A stretch of DNA of 64,000 bases from Iris pallida (GCA_029216955.1 JANAVB010031417.1:15158090-15222089); one strand, 5' to 3'. Counted from the stretch's first letter, positions 1 to 11,036 are shown. The notes: generated from the letters alone by a model not told the origin. Program-made: numbers and translations.

Positions 1-186
1 AAAATCACCACACATATATATAATGACACATATATATAATACAATATACATATATAGATAGTGAGAGAGGGAATAATGAGAGAGTGAAAGAGAGAAAGAG
101 AATGAAACTGCTACAAGGGGGCATGGTGTTGTTCACAGAGAACAGGGGGGTGTTCCAGATTTCTGGAACCCAGAAATCAACACACA

Positions 187-192
187 CACCAC

Positions 193-262
<70 letters not shown>
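187..262. repeat. CA then TA dinucleotide microsatellite in E1 LTR
   Basis: A run of CA repeats followed by TA repeats. The matching place in the other E1 LTR (about 9361-9415) is shorter, so the tract has changed length since insertion. Confidence 0.9.
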
Positions 263-263
<1 letters not shown>

Positions 264-639
264 TATATACATAACTACATATATACACATGTACATGCAC
301 TCAAATCCCACCTACACACACATAATACATACCCTACGTATACATACACCGAAAACATACATTTACATGTATAAAACATAACAAAAATCATTTTGAAATT
401 CAATTTTGAAAACTGGGAATATCCCAAATTTCTGGAAAATGGGACTGTGTACTCGTGAAGTGGGTAAACCCAAATACAACCTCAAACCCGACTAAGGTCC
501 CCAACACTTGGTTGGTAATCGTGTCCCACAGTGTCCCCTAGCATCTAGGGTGCCTGACACGAAGTCTAGACACGACACGACGTGTCCAACCCTCTAAAAA
601 CCTAAACAGGTAAACACTGACACACACACACAAATACTG

Positions 640-1240
640 CGTCGTCCACGTGTGCAACTCACTCTAGGACACGACACACACACACGTATCTCGTGCTCGT
701 GCACGAAGGTGCGCCTGGGGGTTGTGCACGAGTCCAAGTGCCTGCCCCGTGTCTACGTCACTCTAAGACACGATACGAACACCGTATCAGTCGAGGAAAC
801 TCGACTGATACACGCTGCTATGCGCAGCGTCGTGCAGCGATTCACGTGTCTCGTGGACACGACACGAGCCACGTGGGATCTCGTGGTCATGTCCACGTGT
901 AGCCCACATGTTGGGCTACACACTCGTGCAACCACGAGGTGTCCAAGTGTCGTGTCCGTGCGACACGACACGTGCGAAATTGGCCCCCGCGCGCGTGTGC
1001 ACTGTCAGTGCACGACCAGTGCACGTGTCCTCGTGTCCTCGATATGACACGAGAGTGTCTCAAACTCGAGGGGGGGCTTGTCAGAGGTTGCCCCCTCCTC
1101 TGTGCCAAGTGGCACGTGTCCACGCGTCCTACAGTGTCCGCAATCAGTGTCGGGTAGCAGGGCATTGTGCGTGCACCTGTCACAGCGTGTCCGTGTCGAC
1201 TTTCGACACGAAAATGACACTGTGTCATGCTCAGTCAAGT
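640..1240 (-). promoter_or_regulatory. GACACG/CGTGTC-rich palindrome block of E1 LTR
   Basis: About 600 bp, GC-richer than its surroundings, packed with CACGTG, ACGTGTC and GACACG words and perfect inverted repeats: arms at 784-795/800-811, 898-906/912-920, 997-1004/1006-1013, 1192-1199/1203-1210 and 1214-1220/1222-1228. It lies downstream of the minus-strand TATA box at 1881-1888, so it is probably transcribed as part of R/U5. ACGTGTC resembles the ABRE core bound by bZIP factors. Any function is inferred. Confidence 0.6.
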
Positions 1241-1880
1241 GGGTACATGTTCTACTAGTCTAGGGCTACAAGAATATGTAATTTGTTTTACAAAATAATA
1301 AAGTTTAATCCTTTGGGGTATTTCATCAAACATGGTTTTATAACCTAGGATACGTGTCCGATACGGACACCAAACCAACCCTAGATTTCACCAAACTTGT
1401 CCCACAGCTAGGGTAGACCTATATGCATGCATTTATGAAGAAAAAACATAATATTAGCTAGGTTTATGGGTATTTACCTATTGATGCAAATTCCAAAGGA
1501 AACTCAATAAAGAGGGGGGTGTTTGTCCTTCCACTTGGTGATGCCCAAAGCTTGTGAAATCTGGATTGCTAGCCTCCCTTAGCACCCTTGATGTTGTAGG
1601 GTCCCAATGCAAAAGACTAGAGTAAATTTAGATAAAAAAATGATCAAGTTATGGTGGTTTGAAGGTAGAGGATTTTCTAGGTTTTTGAAACATATAGATT
1701 GGTGTGTAAAGGGTTGATATGGTTAAATAGGAAGGGGTAGTGCTAGGGGGGTACCCTTTGGCCGGCCATGGCAAGGGGGGGTGTCCTTGGCCTTTCTTCA
1801 TGGTGAAGGCAAGGACTTTGGTGCCAAGTTGAGATCTTTTGAGGGTTTTAAGCAAAATATCTATTATGTAAATATCTAGA

Positions 1881-1888
1881 TATTTATA
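1881..1888 (-). promoter_or_regulatory. TATA box candidate, E1 3' LTR
   Basis: TATAAATA on the minus strand, about 415 bp inside the LTR start. The same motif is at 11029-11036 in the 5' LTR. Confidence 0.5.
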
Positions 1889-2300
1889 CTACTTTAACCA
1901 ATGACTAATATCTATCCTCAAGCTTCTAGGTTAGTAGCTAACCTCTAGGTTAGGGTAAACTTGGTTAGGGACTAACATGGTACTTAACAATAATTAAAAT
2001 AATATTAAAATTACATAATTCCAAATAAAATCTAGTAAATTACCAAAATACCCTTTTAGGCTAAAATCACTAATTTGATGTTCTAAGCCTATGGCTAAGC
2101 TCACATGGTCATGGTAAACTTCTAGGTTAAGGAATAACTAGGGTTTCCTTAGTTTAACCCCCAATTCACAAATCAACCAATTAAATGGTTTTACACTAAC
2201 CAAAATCATCTAAAATCATAACATGTATTAATTATCCTTAATAAATGATTATAAATACAAAACTTAAAATTTTCCTAATTTTAGAAATGTGGGTGTTACA

Positions 2301-2314
2301 AGTCTACCCTCCTT
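2301..2314 (-). other. E1 polypurine tract
   Basis: AAGGAGGGTAGACT on the minus strand, directly abutting the LTR start TGTAACACCC. This is the expected plus-strand primer for a minus-oriented element. E2 and E5 have close relatives of it at the same place. Confidence 0.9.
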
Positions 2315-2381
2315 AAAATAATTCCGTCCTCGAAATTTAAAGACGAAACTGAAACTGATGAGAAGGATAGAAAATCATACC

Positions 2382-2804
2382 TCAAGGTACAAATAGATAA
2401 GGGTATCGCTCGCGCATCTCATCCTCCCGTTCCCAGGTGGACTCTCCTGGAGAATGATGTCTCCATGCGACGCGAACCAGTGGTATCGTCTGGTTCCTCA
2501 ATGCCTTCTTCCGTCGATCCAGAATCTCAACAGGCTGCTCTGGATAACGAAGAGTAGGTCCCACCTCGATCTCGGAATGATCAAGTACATGGCTAGGATC
2601 TGCCACGTACCGTCTCAACTGTGACACGTGAAATACGTTGTGGACTCCCTCCAATACTGGTGGTAAGTCTAGCCTGTAAGACACGTCACCGACTCTCCCG
2701 CTGATAACGAAAGGGCCGATGAAACGCGGGCTAAGCTTCCCACCTCCACCAAAACGTATAGTGCCACGTGTCGGAGATATCCTCAAAAATACCTGGTCTC
2801 CAAT
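2382..2804 (-). CDS. E1 integrase C-terminus and chromodomain
   Basis: The second exon-like segment carries the SH3-like integrase tail (GKLSPRFIGPFVISGRVGDV, then [12 protein letters not shown]). At about 2394-2537 it has a chromodomain-type ending: [39 protein letters not shown]. Such domains at the end of Pol define chromoviruses and are thought to steer integration to particular chromatin. This segment is open from the AG of the candidate intron to its own stop. Confidence 0.88.
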   Translation of the reverse strand: MGDQVFLRISPTRGTIRFGGGGKLSPRFIGPFVISGRVGDVSYRLDLPPVLEGVHNVFHVSQLRRYVADPSHVLDHSEIEVGPTLRYPEQPVEILDRRKKALRNQTIPLVRVAWRHHSPGESTWEREDEMRERYPYLFVP

Positions 2805-2903
2805 CTAATCACAAACAAGGTCTCAATTTAATTATGATAATCAAACATGGTTAACAAAACACAAACAAGACAACCTAATTCTAATCCTATCTCTAAACTG
2901 TAC
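2805..2903 (-). other. Candidate 99-bp GT-AG intron in E1 integrase
   Basis: On the minus strand the coding sequence for PLEFE ends in GAG, followed by GTACAG, a T-rich 99-bp segment with an in-frame TGA, and GATTAG. Coding then resumes in frame as [15 protein letters not shown]2 and E5 are continuous here ([13 protein letters not shown] and LEFSVGDHVFLRI), so the segment is an insertion with splice-site ends. Splicing is inferred, not shown. Confidence 0.65.
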
Positions 2904-3836
2904 CTCAAACTCCAAAGGTCTGCGGTGGCTGTCGGCCCAGTACCGATGTCTGTCCTGCGCCACGCGAAGTCGATCTCTGATGAGCTTCACCTTCTCTGCT
3001 GCATCCACAACCATCTCAGGTCCCAATAAAGCTCGCTCCCCAATATCATCCCAAGACAAGGGTGTACGACATCTACGCCCGTACAGTGCCTCGAAGGGTG
3101 ACATCTCAATGCTGGCCTGAAAGATGTTGTTGTATGCAAACTCTACCAAGTGCAGGTGACTCTCCCAAGATCCTCCAAAGTCCAGGACACAAGTTCGCAG
3201 CATGTCCTCCAGTGTCTGAATGGTCCGCTCTGACTGTCCGTCTGTCTGAGGGTGGTATGCAGTACTAAACTTGAGCTGAGTGCCCAAGCTAATATGCAAG
3301 CTCCTCCAAAAATGTGAAGTAAAATAACTATCTCGGTCTGATACAATGCTCACTGGGACTCCATAAAGTCTGACTATCTGTCGCATATACATCTCTGATA
3401 GCTTCTCGGTAGACAAATCCACTTTGAATGACAAAAAGTGGGCCGATTTGGTCAACCTGTCGACGATGACCCAAATCGCGTCCTTCCCTCCTGGAGTACG
3501 CGACAATCCTGAAACAAAGTCCATCATGATGTGCTCCCACTTCTACTCCGAAATGGGCAATGGCTGTAACAGTCCCCCTGGCCTCTACCTCTCTGCCTTT
3601 ACCTGCTGACAGATCAAACACCTGGCTACGAAGTATGCTACCTCGCGCTTCATCCCACTCCACCATACATGCTCTTTCAGATCCCTATACATCTTGTTGG
3701 CTCCCGGATGTATAGAGTACTGAGAACGGTGGGCCTCCTGCATAACCTGCTCTCGAAAGTCTCCACTGGGCACACACAGTCTGGAACCGTGCCTCAATGC
3801 GCCATCCCCTGCAAGAGTGAACTCATCGTCCGCCAA
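2904..3836 (-). pseudogene. E1 integrase, zinc-binding and catalytic core
   Basis: Inserts the cDNA into the genome. The HHCC zinc-binding module includes HRSQYSIHPGANKMYRD and CLICQQVKAE. Two stops follow, at 3585-3587 and 3543-3545, the second directly before KWEH. The catalytic core is then open: [26 protein letters not shown] and [15 protein letters not shown] supply the D, D and E. The coding frame reaches LEFE and then meets the GT of the candidate intron at 2903. Confidence 0.9.
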
Positions 3837-4034
3837 TCCTGCTCTGACCTGCTCCCTGATGCATCATAGAGAAACGTCATCGAACTGAGCCGACTTGATC
3901 CTATCAATCAAGTCCGACTGAATCCGGAGGCCCCACATCTGCATCTGCACTCTCGACACAATCACCTCGATCCCAAGGCTCTCCAAGTCTGCTAACAAGT
4001 GACGATCCATCGTCAAACACATAGCTGTCGGATA

Positions 4035-4385
4035 TCTGCTCAAAGCATCGGCAACTACGTTGGCCTTCCCTGGGTGATACTGCAGTAGAATATCAAAGTC
4101 CTTCATCAGCTCCAACCATCTGCGCTGCCTCATGTTGAGCTCCTTCTGCGTAAACACGTATTTTAAGCTCTTGTGGTCTGTAAATATCTCTACGCGCTCT
4201 CCATACAAATAGTATTTCCACAGCTTCAGAGCAAAGATAACTGCCGCCAACTCCAAATCATGGGTAGGGTAGTTCTTCTCATGGGAACGTAACTGCCTGG
4301 AAGCATAGGCAATCACCTTTCCATGCTGCTACAAGACACAACCCAAACCCTTCCCCGAGGCATCACTGTAGATAGTGAACCCGCC
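4035..4385 (-). pseudogene. E1 RNase H domain, interrupted by TAG
   Basis: Degrades the RNA of the RNA-DNA hybrid during reverse transcription. It begins [19 protein letters not shown] at 4326-4328 follows directly, where E2 and E5 have ATG (LMQHGKV). It continues through [23 protein letters not shown] and [12 protein letters not shown] to the ending NVVADALSR. The frame is unchanged across the stop. Confidence 0.88.
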
Positions 4386-4676
4386 TGATCCTGATGGCAA
4401 TGTCAGAATCGGGGCTGTCGTCAACCGCTTCTTCAACTCATCGAAAGCGGCCTGACACTCCTCTGACCAGACAAACTCTGCGTCCTTCCGGGTCAGCCTA
4501 GACAACGGCTCTGCAACCCGGGAGAAATCCTGGACGAACCTCCTGTAGTAGCCTGCCAATCCTAGGAAGCTCCTGATCTCTGCCACTGACGTCGGTGCTG
4601 CCCAAGCCTCAACTGCTGATATCTTCCTTGGGTCGACTGAGATCCCATCTCCAGTCACCACATGACCCAGGAAGTC

Positions 4677-5294
4677 AACTCTGTCTAGGAAGAACTCGCA
4701 CTTCGAGAGCTTGCCGTAAAGCTGCTCCTGCCTGAGAGTCTCCAGGACCACTCTCAAATGCTCCTCATGCTCCTCCTCTGTCTTCGAGTACACCAGGATG
4801 TCGTCGATGAACACCACCACGAACTTATCTAAGTGCTGGTGGAACACCTTGTTCATCAAGTTCATGAACACCGCTGGGGCATTAGTCAACCCAAACGGCA
4901 TCACCATAAACTCGAACTGGCCGTACCGCATCCTGAACGCCGTCTTCGGAATATCCTCCCTCTTCACCTTTACCTGGTAGTAGCCTGACCTCAGATCGAT
5001 CTTCGAGAATACCCGAGCTCCGCTCAACTGATCGAAGAGATCGTCGATCCGCGACAGTGGATATCTGTTTTTGATCGTCAGACTGTTGAGTGCCCTGTAG
5101 TCGATACACATTCGTATCGACCCATCCTTCTTCGGTACAAAGAGTACCGGTGCACCCCAAGGTGAAAAACTAGAGCGGATGAAGCCCTTATCCTGTAACT
5201 CATCCACCTGCTTCTTCAATTCCACCAACTCGCTGTTGTTCACTCGATAGACATGCTGAGAAATCGGTTCCGCACCTGGAACCAGGTCTATCGA
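4677..5294 (-). CDS. E1 reverse transcriptase domain
   Basis: RNA-directed DNA polymerase of the Ty3/gypsy type. Diagnostic blocks are all intact: [18 protein letters not shown], the [13 protein letters not shown] segment, [29 protein letters not shown] and the catalytic [11 protein letters not shown] with both aspartates. This is the best preserved RT in the window, since E2 has a frameshift just before this motif and E5 has changed one of the aspartates. Confidence 0.92.
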
Positions 5295-5456
5295 GAACTC
5301 AACGTCTCTGTCTGGTGGAAGCCCAGACAACTCCTCTGGAAATACGTCCATGAACTCAGCTATCAATGGATGTGGAACTGACTGCTCCTCGACCGAAACT
5401 CCGCAAAAAACTTCGCAAGTCTGCTTTGTCTGCCGTCGGGAATATACAAACTCTGG

Positions 5457-5804
5457 CTCTCCTAGCGCTCTGAACAGAACTCTACCCCCGCGGTAATCTA
5501 TGCTGGCGTGGTGCCTGCTCAACCAATCCATACCGAGCACAATATCGTAGTTCGGTAGTGGCATTACGAGCAAACACACATCCAACTCTCGGCCTCCCAA
5601 AACTACTCTCCGTCCCTTGCAAACATCACGAACGAGGATAATGCCACCCCCAGTCGTGATCTTGCAAGTCCTAGGCAACGATTCAGATATAACATGATGT
5701 CTAATCGCAAAAGATACTGATACAAAGCTATGGGAAGCCCCAGAATCGAATAATACAAAAGCTGGAATAGAGTCGAGAAGAATAGAACCTGCTATCAGCT
5801 CTCC
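5457..5804 (-). CDS. E1 aspartic protease domain
   Basis: A retropepsin-type protease that would cut the polyprotein. The catalytic motif reads [12 protein letters not shown], with the Asp present, followed by the family's IVLGMDWL segment about 70 residues later. It sits between the zinc knuckles and RT in the same frame, and the domain itself has no stop. It would be made only if the upstream TAG at 6966 were bypassed or if translation began downstream of it. Confidence 0.88.
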
Positions 5805-5966
5805 AGTAACCTCAGCATCCTCTGCTGCCATGGCGTAGGCTCGCCCCTGCTGTCCACCCCTGGCCTGATGCTGGTGCTGGATGAACCTCTGCTGCTGAGT
5901 CGGCAAAGGTCCCTTCTGCTGCCCTGTCGGAGCCTTGGCTCCGCCTCCCTGAACTGGTCGTCCCGA

Positions 5967-7202
5967 AGACATGGGACACTCCCTCAGCTGGTGGTCTCCG
6001 AAACCACATAGTAGACACCTGCTAAGCCTCATTCTACAGTCATTCCATCCATGACCCTGCTTCTTGCAGAAAGTGCAACTGACGACCTGCTGCCTGGGTG
6101 TCTGTTGCTGGTGCCTCGGCTGCTGCTGCACCTGCTGGAACGGCCTCTGCTGCTGGAATGGCCTCTGCTGCTGGTGCTGAAAATGAGGCCTCTTGGCCAG
6201 TCCTCCACTGCTGCCAGCTCCCTGAGTGTCGCGGCCCCTCTTGAGCTTCAGCTCAAGATCATCCTCAGCCGCCATCGCTCCTGCCAGGATCTCCTCAAAA
6301 GTGGCATTCCTGTCACTCTTGGTCAAGGACTTGACCTCCTTGACCAAGCCCTTCCTGAACCTCCTCGCCTTTGCTGTCTCGTTAAGGCCCTCCACAAACC
6401 TGCTCAACCGGCAAAACTCACCGGAATACTCCTCTACAGTCTGGTTCCGCTGAACCAGGTTCTCGAACTGGGTCTCCAAGGCACCGACTGCCTGATCCGA
6501 GAAAAACTTTCCCTTGAAGAGCTCCTTGAAAGCTCTCCATGTCTGCCCTGGAGTGCCTACTCTCGGGTCCGTCTGATACCAGGTACGGGCAAGATCCCGC
6601 ATCTGGCTGGCTACTGCCTCTATCTGGAGTCCGGCTGGTATCTCCGCCAGTCGGAAGATCTCCTCAATATGCTCAATCCAGTCGTCAGCATAAAGAATCC
6701 CCTCTGTCCCCAAGAAGTCCCTGGGGTTCATCTTCTTGAACTCCTGAATGCCCGAAATCCTCTGCTGTCGCGGCTGTCCCGATCCTCCCTGTGGCTGGAC
6801 AGCCAACCTTTCCATCGTCGCTCTAGCCAGCTGATGGACCTCATCTATGCCCCTGGTAAACTCCATCGTCTGACGCTGCTGCTGGGCCTGCTGTATCTCT
6901 AGGAAATGCTGGAAGTATGTAAACATATGTGCAGCATCCACTAATCCAGATGGCATCGGCGGCTGGAACTACTGCTGGTGCTGCTGAAACTGTGGCTGAC
7001 GAAACTGCGGGGGAGGCATGTCTGGGGTAGCTGGGATGGTCCCCCGAATAGATAGAGGTATACCCCCAAATGTGGCAGAAGCTCCCACATGAGCGGGAGT
7101 AAGGGGAGCTGTGGTCCCCAGGTCCTGGTGAGCTGGACGAGAGGTGGCAGACCTCTCAGTGGTGTCACCTGGACCGAGACGCTGCGATCGTGTCTCCACC
7201 AT
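5967..7202 (-). pseudogene. E1 Gag (capsid and two zinc knuckles)
   Basis: The structural protein that packages element RNA in cytoplasmic particles. The N-terminal 78 residues are Pro/Gln/Thr-rich and end in a TAG at 6966-6968. After that the frame stays open. The retrotransposon Gag core holds the family pattern around [28 protein letters not shown] and [17 protein letters not shown] Gln-rich linker leads to two CCHC knuckles, [14 protein letters not shown] and [14 protein letters not shown], at about residues 294-327 counted from 6956. Knuckles of this type bind RNA. There is no break between Gag and protease, so a single polyprotein is expected. Confidence 0.88.
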
Positions 7203-7424
7203 CCTGAAGACAGATCAACAAGAAAAATCAATACGGAGAAGAAACGATATAGTCAAGGGAGAAAGTTTATTTTCAAAAGAAAGACAATATCAGCAAGAAT
7301 TTAGATAGCAGGGGTTTTAGATAAGAGTTTTTCCTAATATGATTGAGTACCTCAAAACTACATCCTATTTTCTACTGCAGGCTGTGGCGATACTCTAGTT
7401 CGAATACCACCACATAAACACGGA
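7203..7424 (-). other. E1 untranslated leader
   Basis: This is the sequence between the primer-binding region and the gag ATG. A pyrimidine-rich stretch runs into CTTCAG just before GATGG, which looks like a 3' splice site at 7204-7205. No ORF of note is seen. Confidence 0.6.
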
Positions 7425-7449
7425 CCTGCATGGGCTACCACTAAAAATG
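7376..7449 (-). other. E1 primer-binding-site-like block and hairpin
   Basis: On the minus strand, 9 nt after the LTR end, lies TGGTAGCCCATGCAGG (7425-7440). A hairpin follows: outer arms TGCAGG/CCTGCA, inner arms TGTGGTGGTAT and GTATCGCCACA around a 10-nt loop. E3 has the same design with compensating changes. It does not resemble the usual initiator-methionine site TGGTATCAGAGC. Confidence 0.6.
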
Positions 7450-8734
7450 TGTCACGACCCGTACCCTCGAGTAAGGGCATGAGACGTGGGTACGTCCAGC
7501 CTACGCCGCAGTGTCGGCGGTAGAACGCTGTCCTAGGTCAATCATCTAACAATATAAAGGTACCTGTACAGTATATACTCTCCGAATGGAGGTGACATAA
7601 CAATATACAGTCTCAATCACATCTAAGGTAGAAGAATGAAAGACAGATAGATAGATAAATAGTAACTCAAAGAGAACAGTACAATAGATGAAATAAGTCT
7701 AAGTGTCTAGGATAACATAACATCCAGAATATCAACCCAATATACAAAATAAGTCTAAGGGTCTATACATCTCAACATCTCAAAATACAACTCAGAATGT
7801 GAGACAAAATAATAATATAAAAATGACAGTCTAGCTAAACTAGCCTAGACTACTGGGGCAACATCCTCAGCTGCAGGTGGATCCTGTTGAGGGTCCTCAA
7901 CACAAGTGTCATCTAGTCCTGCTCCATAATACGTAGTCACCCATGCCTCATCCTCGTCCTCTGTAATATTTTTAACAGGTCCAGTCAGGACAGGAACGAG
8001 CACAATACATCTCACACAGTTCATATCAGGTTAGGAAATACAATACAGGCAATAGAGTAAAATACAGTAAATGCTGAAAGGAAATATGTACTGTAAAAGA
8101 GATAGCTTGTAAAGGAAATATCTACTGTATATAGAGATCCGTAAGTGGCTAGTGATGTAGAGTACAAGATAGGCATGTGAATGGCTAGAATTTATACATG
8201 ATTACACTAATGAGTTTATACATGATTACACTACTTTGGAATTATTCACATGTATACTTCTATCCCCCATTTTCTCAATCAATACACAAGGATCTAGACA
8301 AGTTACGTTATTATATATTACTTCACATGAGGCTCATAAATGAGTATACGTGAAGTTATACATGAGGGCTCAGTGAACATGAGAGTACATGATCACATGA
8401 GTGCACATGCATGATGGAAGCATAGGAGTACATGATGAAAGTGAAACACACGTAACATGAAGTACCCGATGCTCCCGAGGGGGGTAACATCTCATATAAA
8501 GATCCATATAGTACCAATCCGTGTTACCAACGTGACAGCATCAAGTAAAGTAATCTAGAGCGAGAAAGTAAAGCCTGAACAAGTATGAAACGGTCAGAGA
8601 ATGTACTCGCCTGATGTATGAATGTCTGTAGAGAATATACTGTCTGAGGAGAGGTATCTGGCTCCTGATCAGAGCAACACAAGTCACAATGTATTCTAAA
8701 TAGTAAAAATGAAGTTTACTATGCATACTACATG

Positions 8735-8990
8735 ATTCTGGGTCAATCTGGTCAAAAGTCAACTCTTGGTCAACTCTGGTCAACTCTAAAAGTCAAACTA
8801 GGTCAAACTAGTCAAGTTAGGTCAAACATGGTCAGACTAGTTAGGGTTTTAGTCAAACTAGTTAAACTAGTCGTTTTAGGTTAATCCTAGTCAATTCTAG
8901 GTTAATTAGGTCAAGTTTGACCTAAGGTTGACTTTGGTCAACACTAGTCAAACGAGGGTCAACTAGTTAGGTCATGGGTCATTAGGTCAA
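8735..8990 (-). promoter_or_regulatory. W-box-like GTCAA/TTGAC cluster in E1 5' LTR
   Basis: More than a dozen GTCAA cores occur in about 250 bp (TTGAC on the element's sense strand), many extended to TTGACC or TTGACT. This is the core recognised by plant WRKY factors. Homologous clusters lie in the E3 LTRs. Regulation is inferred. Confidence 0.5.
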
Positions 8991-9779
8991 TTAGGGTTAG
9001 CCCATAATGGCCATAGGCTAGTAACTTAGACCATAGGCTAATTTCATATAGGTTTCCATATAAACCTATATCTAGAAAGTCACATATATATATACATATC
9101 TATATATAGATATACACAAGTCTATCTACTACATATATATATCAATATATGTATACACTATATATAATACAAAATCACACACACATATATATATAATGAC
9201 ACATATATATATAATAACAAATATACATATATAGATAGTGAGAGAGGGAATAATGAGAGAGTGAAAGAGAGAGAAAGAGAATGATACTGCTACAAGGGGG
9301 CATGGTGTGTGTTCACAGAGAACAGGGGGGGTGTTCCAGATTTCTGGAACCCAAAAATCAACACACACACACCACACAGTACACACACACACATACACAC
9401 ACATATATATATATACATAACTACATATATACACATGTACATGCACTCAAATCCCACCTACACACACACATATACATACCCTACGTATAGATACACCGAA
9501 AACATACATTTACATGTATAAAATATAACAAAAATCATTTTGAAATTCAATTTTGAAAACTGGGAAATATCCCAAATTTCTGGAAAATGGGACTGTGTAC
9601 TCGTGAAGTGGGTAAACCCAAATACAACCTCAAACCCGACTAAGGTCCCCAACACTTGGTTGGTAATCGTGTCCCACAGTGTCCCCTAGCATCTAGGGTG
9701 CCTGACACGAAGTCTAGACACGACACGACGTATCCAACCCTCTAAAAACCTAAACAGGTAAACACTGACACACACATGC

Positions 9780-10395
9780 AAACACTGCGTCGTACACGTG
9801 TGCAACTCACTCTAGGACACGACACACACACACACGTGTCTCGTGCTCGTGCACGAAGGTGCGCCTGGGGGTTGTGCACGTGTCCAAGTGCCTGCCCCGT
9901 GTCCACGTCACTCCAGGACACGATACGAACACCGTATCAGTCGAGGAAACTCGACTGATACACGCTGCTATGCGCAGCGTCGTGCAGCGATTCATGTGTC
10001 TCGTAGACATGACACGAGCCACGTGGGATCTCGTGGTCATGTCCACGTGTAGCCCACATGTTGGGCTACACACTCGTGCAACCACGAGGTGTCCAAGTGT
10101 CGTATCCGCGTGACACGACACGTACGAAGTTGGCCCCCGTGCGCGTGTGCACGGTCAGTGCACGACCAGAGCACGTGTCCTCGTGTCTTCGATACGACAC
10201 GAGAGTGTCTCAAACTCGAGGGGGGGCTTGTCAGAGGTTGCTCCCTCCTCTGTGCCAAGTGGCACGTGTCCATGCGTCCTACAGTATCCGCAATCAGTGT
10301 CGGGTAGCAGGGCATTGTGCGTGCACCTGTCACAGCATGTCCGTGTCGACTTTCGACACGAAAATGACACTGTGTCGTGCTCAGTCAAGTGGGTA
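9780..10395 (-). promoter_or_regulatory. GACACG-rich palindrome block, E1 5' LTR copy
   Basis: The second copy of the 640-1240 block. Most inverted repeats are kept exactly, including the 12-bp arms around GAAA near 9944-9971. Confidence 0.6.
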
Positions 10396-11028
10396 CATGT
10401 TCTACTAGTCTAGGGCTACAAGAATATGTAATTTGTTTTGCAAAATAACAAAGTTCAATCCTTCGGGGCATTTCATCAAACATGGTTTTATAACCTAGGA
10501 TACGTGTCCGATACGGACACCAAACCAACCCTAGATTTCACCAAACTTGTCCCACAGCTAGGGTAGACCTATATGCATGCATTTATGAAGAAAAAACACA
10601 ATATTAGCTAGGTTTATAGGTATTTACCTATTGATGCAAATTCTAAAGGAAACTCAATAAAGAGGGGGGTGTTTGTCTTTCCACTTGGTGATGCCCAAAG
10701 CTTGTGAAATCTGGATTGCTAGCCTCCCTAGCACCCTTGATGTTGTAGGGTCCCAATGCAAAAGACTAGAGTGAATTTAGATCAAAAATGATCAAGTTAT
10801 GGTGGTTTGAAGGTAGAGGATTTTCTAGGTTTTTGAAACATGTAGATTGGTGTGTAAAGGGTTGATATGGTTAAATAGGAAGGGGTAGTGCTAGGGGGGG
10901 TACCCTTTGGCCGGCCATGGCAAGGGGGGTGTCCTTGGCCTTTCTTCATGGTGAAGGCAAAGACTTTGGTGCCAAGTTGAGATCTTTTGAGGGTTTTAAG
11001 CAAAATATCTATTATGTAAATATCTAGA

Positions 11029-11036
11029 TATTTATA
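11029..11036 (-). promoter_or_regulatory. TATA box candidate, E1 5' LTR
   Basis: TATAAATA on the minus strand about 415 bp inside the LTR start, upstream of the structured block. Confidence 0.5.

Larger units (their letters stand above)
1..2300 (-). repeat. E1 3' LTR, partial (window starts inside it)
   Basis: This stretch repeats 9170-11448 almost base for base, including the microsatellite, the GACACG-rich block and the terminal GGGTGTTACA. On the minus strand the LTR begins TGTAACACCC at 2300 and runs left out of the window. About 1.7 kb of it is missing, judging by the complete 3999-bp copy at 7450-11448. The purine tract just inside it fixes it as the 3' LTR of a minus-strand element. 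Confidence 0.93.
2382..7202 (-). pseudogene. E1 gag-pol polyprotein (Tekay-like chromovirus), five point stops, one intron candidate
   Basis: One reading frame of about 1574 codons runs from ATG 7202 to the stop at 2382, once the 99-bp insert 2805-2903 is set aside. There is no frameshift. The order is gag, protease, RT, RNase H, integrase, chromodomain, which defines a Ty3/gypsy chromovirus. Stops lie at 6966-6968 (TAG), 4326-4328 (TAG), 3864-3866 (TGA), 3585-3587 (TAG) and 3543-3545 (TAG). Most fit CAG, CGA or TGG codons changed by one C-to-T or G-to-A transition, as expected of methylated plant repeats. The 3543 stop is shared with E2 and E5 and may be different in kind. The start is chosen because it is the first ATG after a pyrimidine tract ending in CAG at 7204-7205. 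The element is defective unless stops are read through. Confidence 0.9.

Noticed and set aside
652..1263. Cluster of overlapping ORFs of 60-131 codons
   Set aside because: They come from stop-poor GACACG repeats inside an LTR and recur at 9776-10413; no coding signature.
6051..6902. 283-codon plus-strand ORF
   Set aside because: It is the antisense shadow of the E1 Gag frame, caused by its Gln- and Leu-rich codons.
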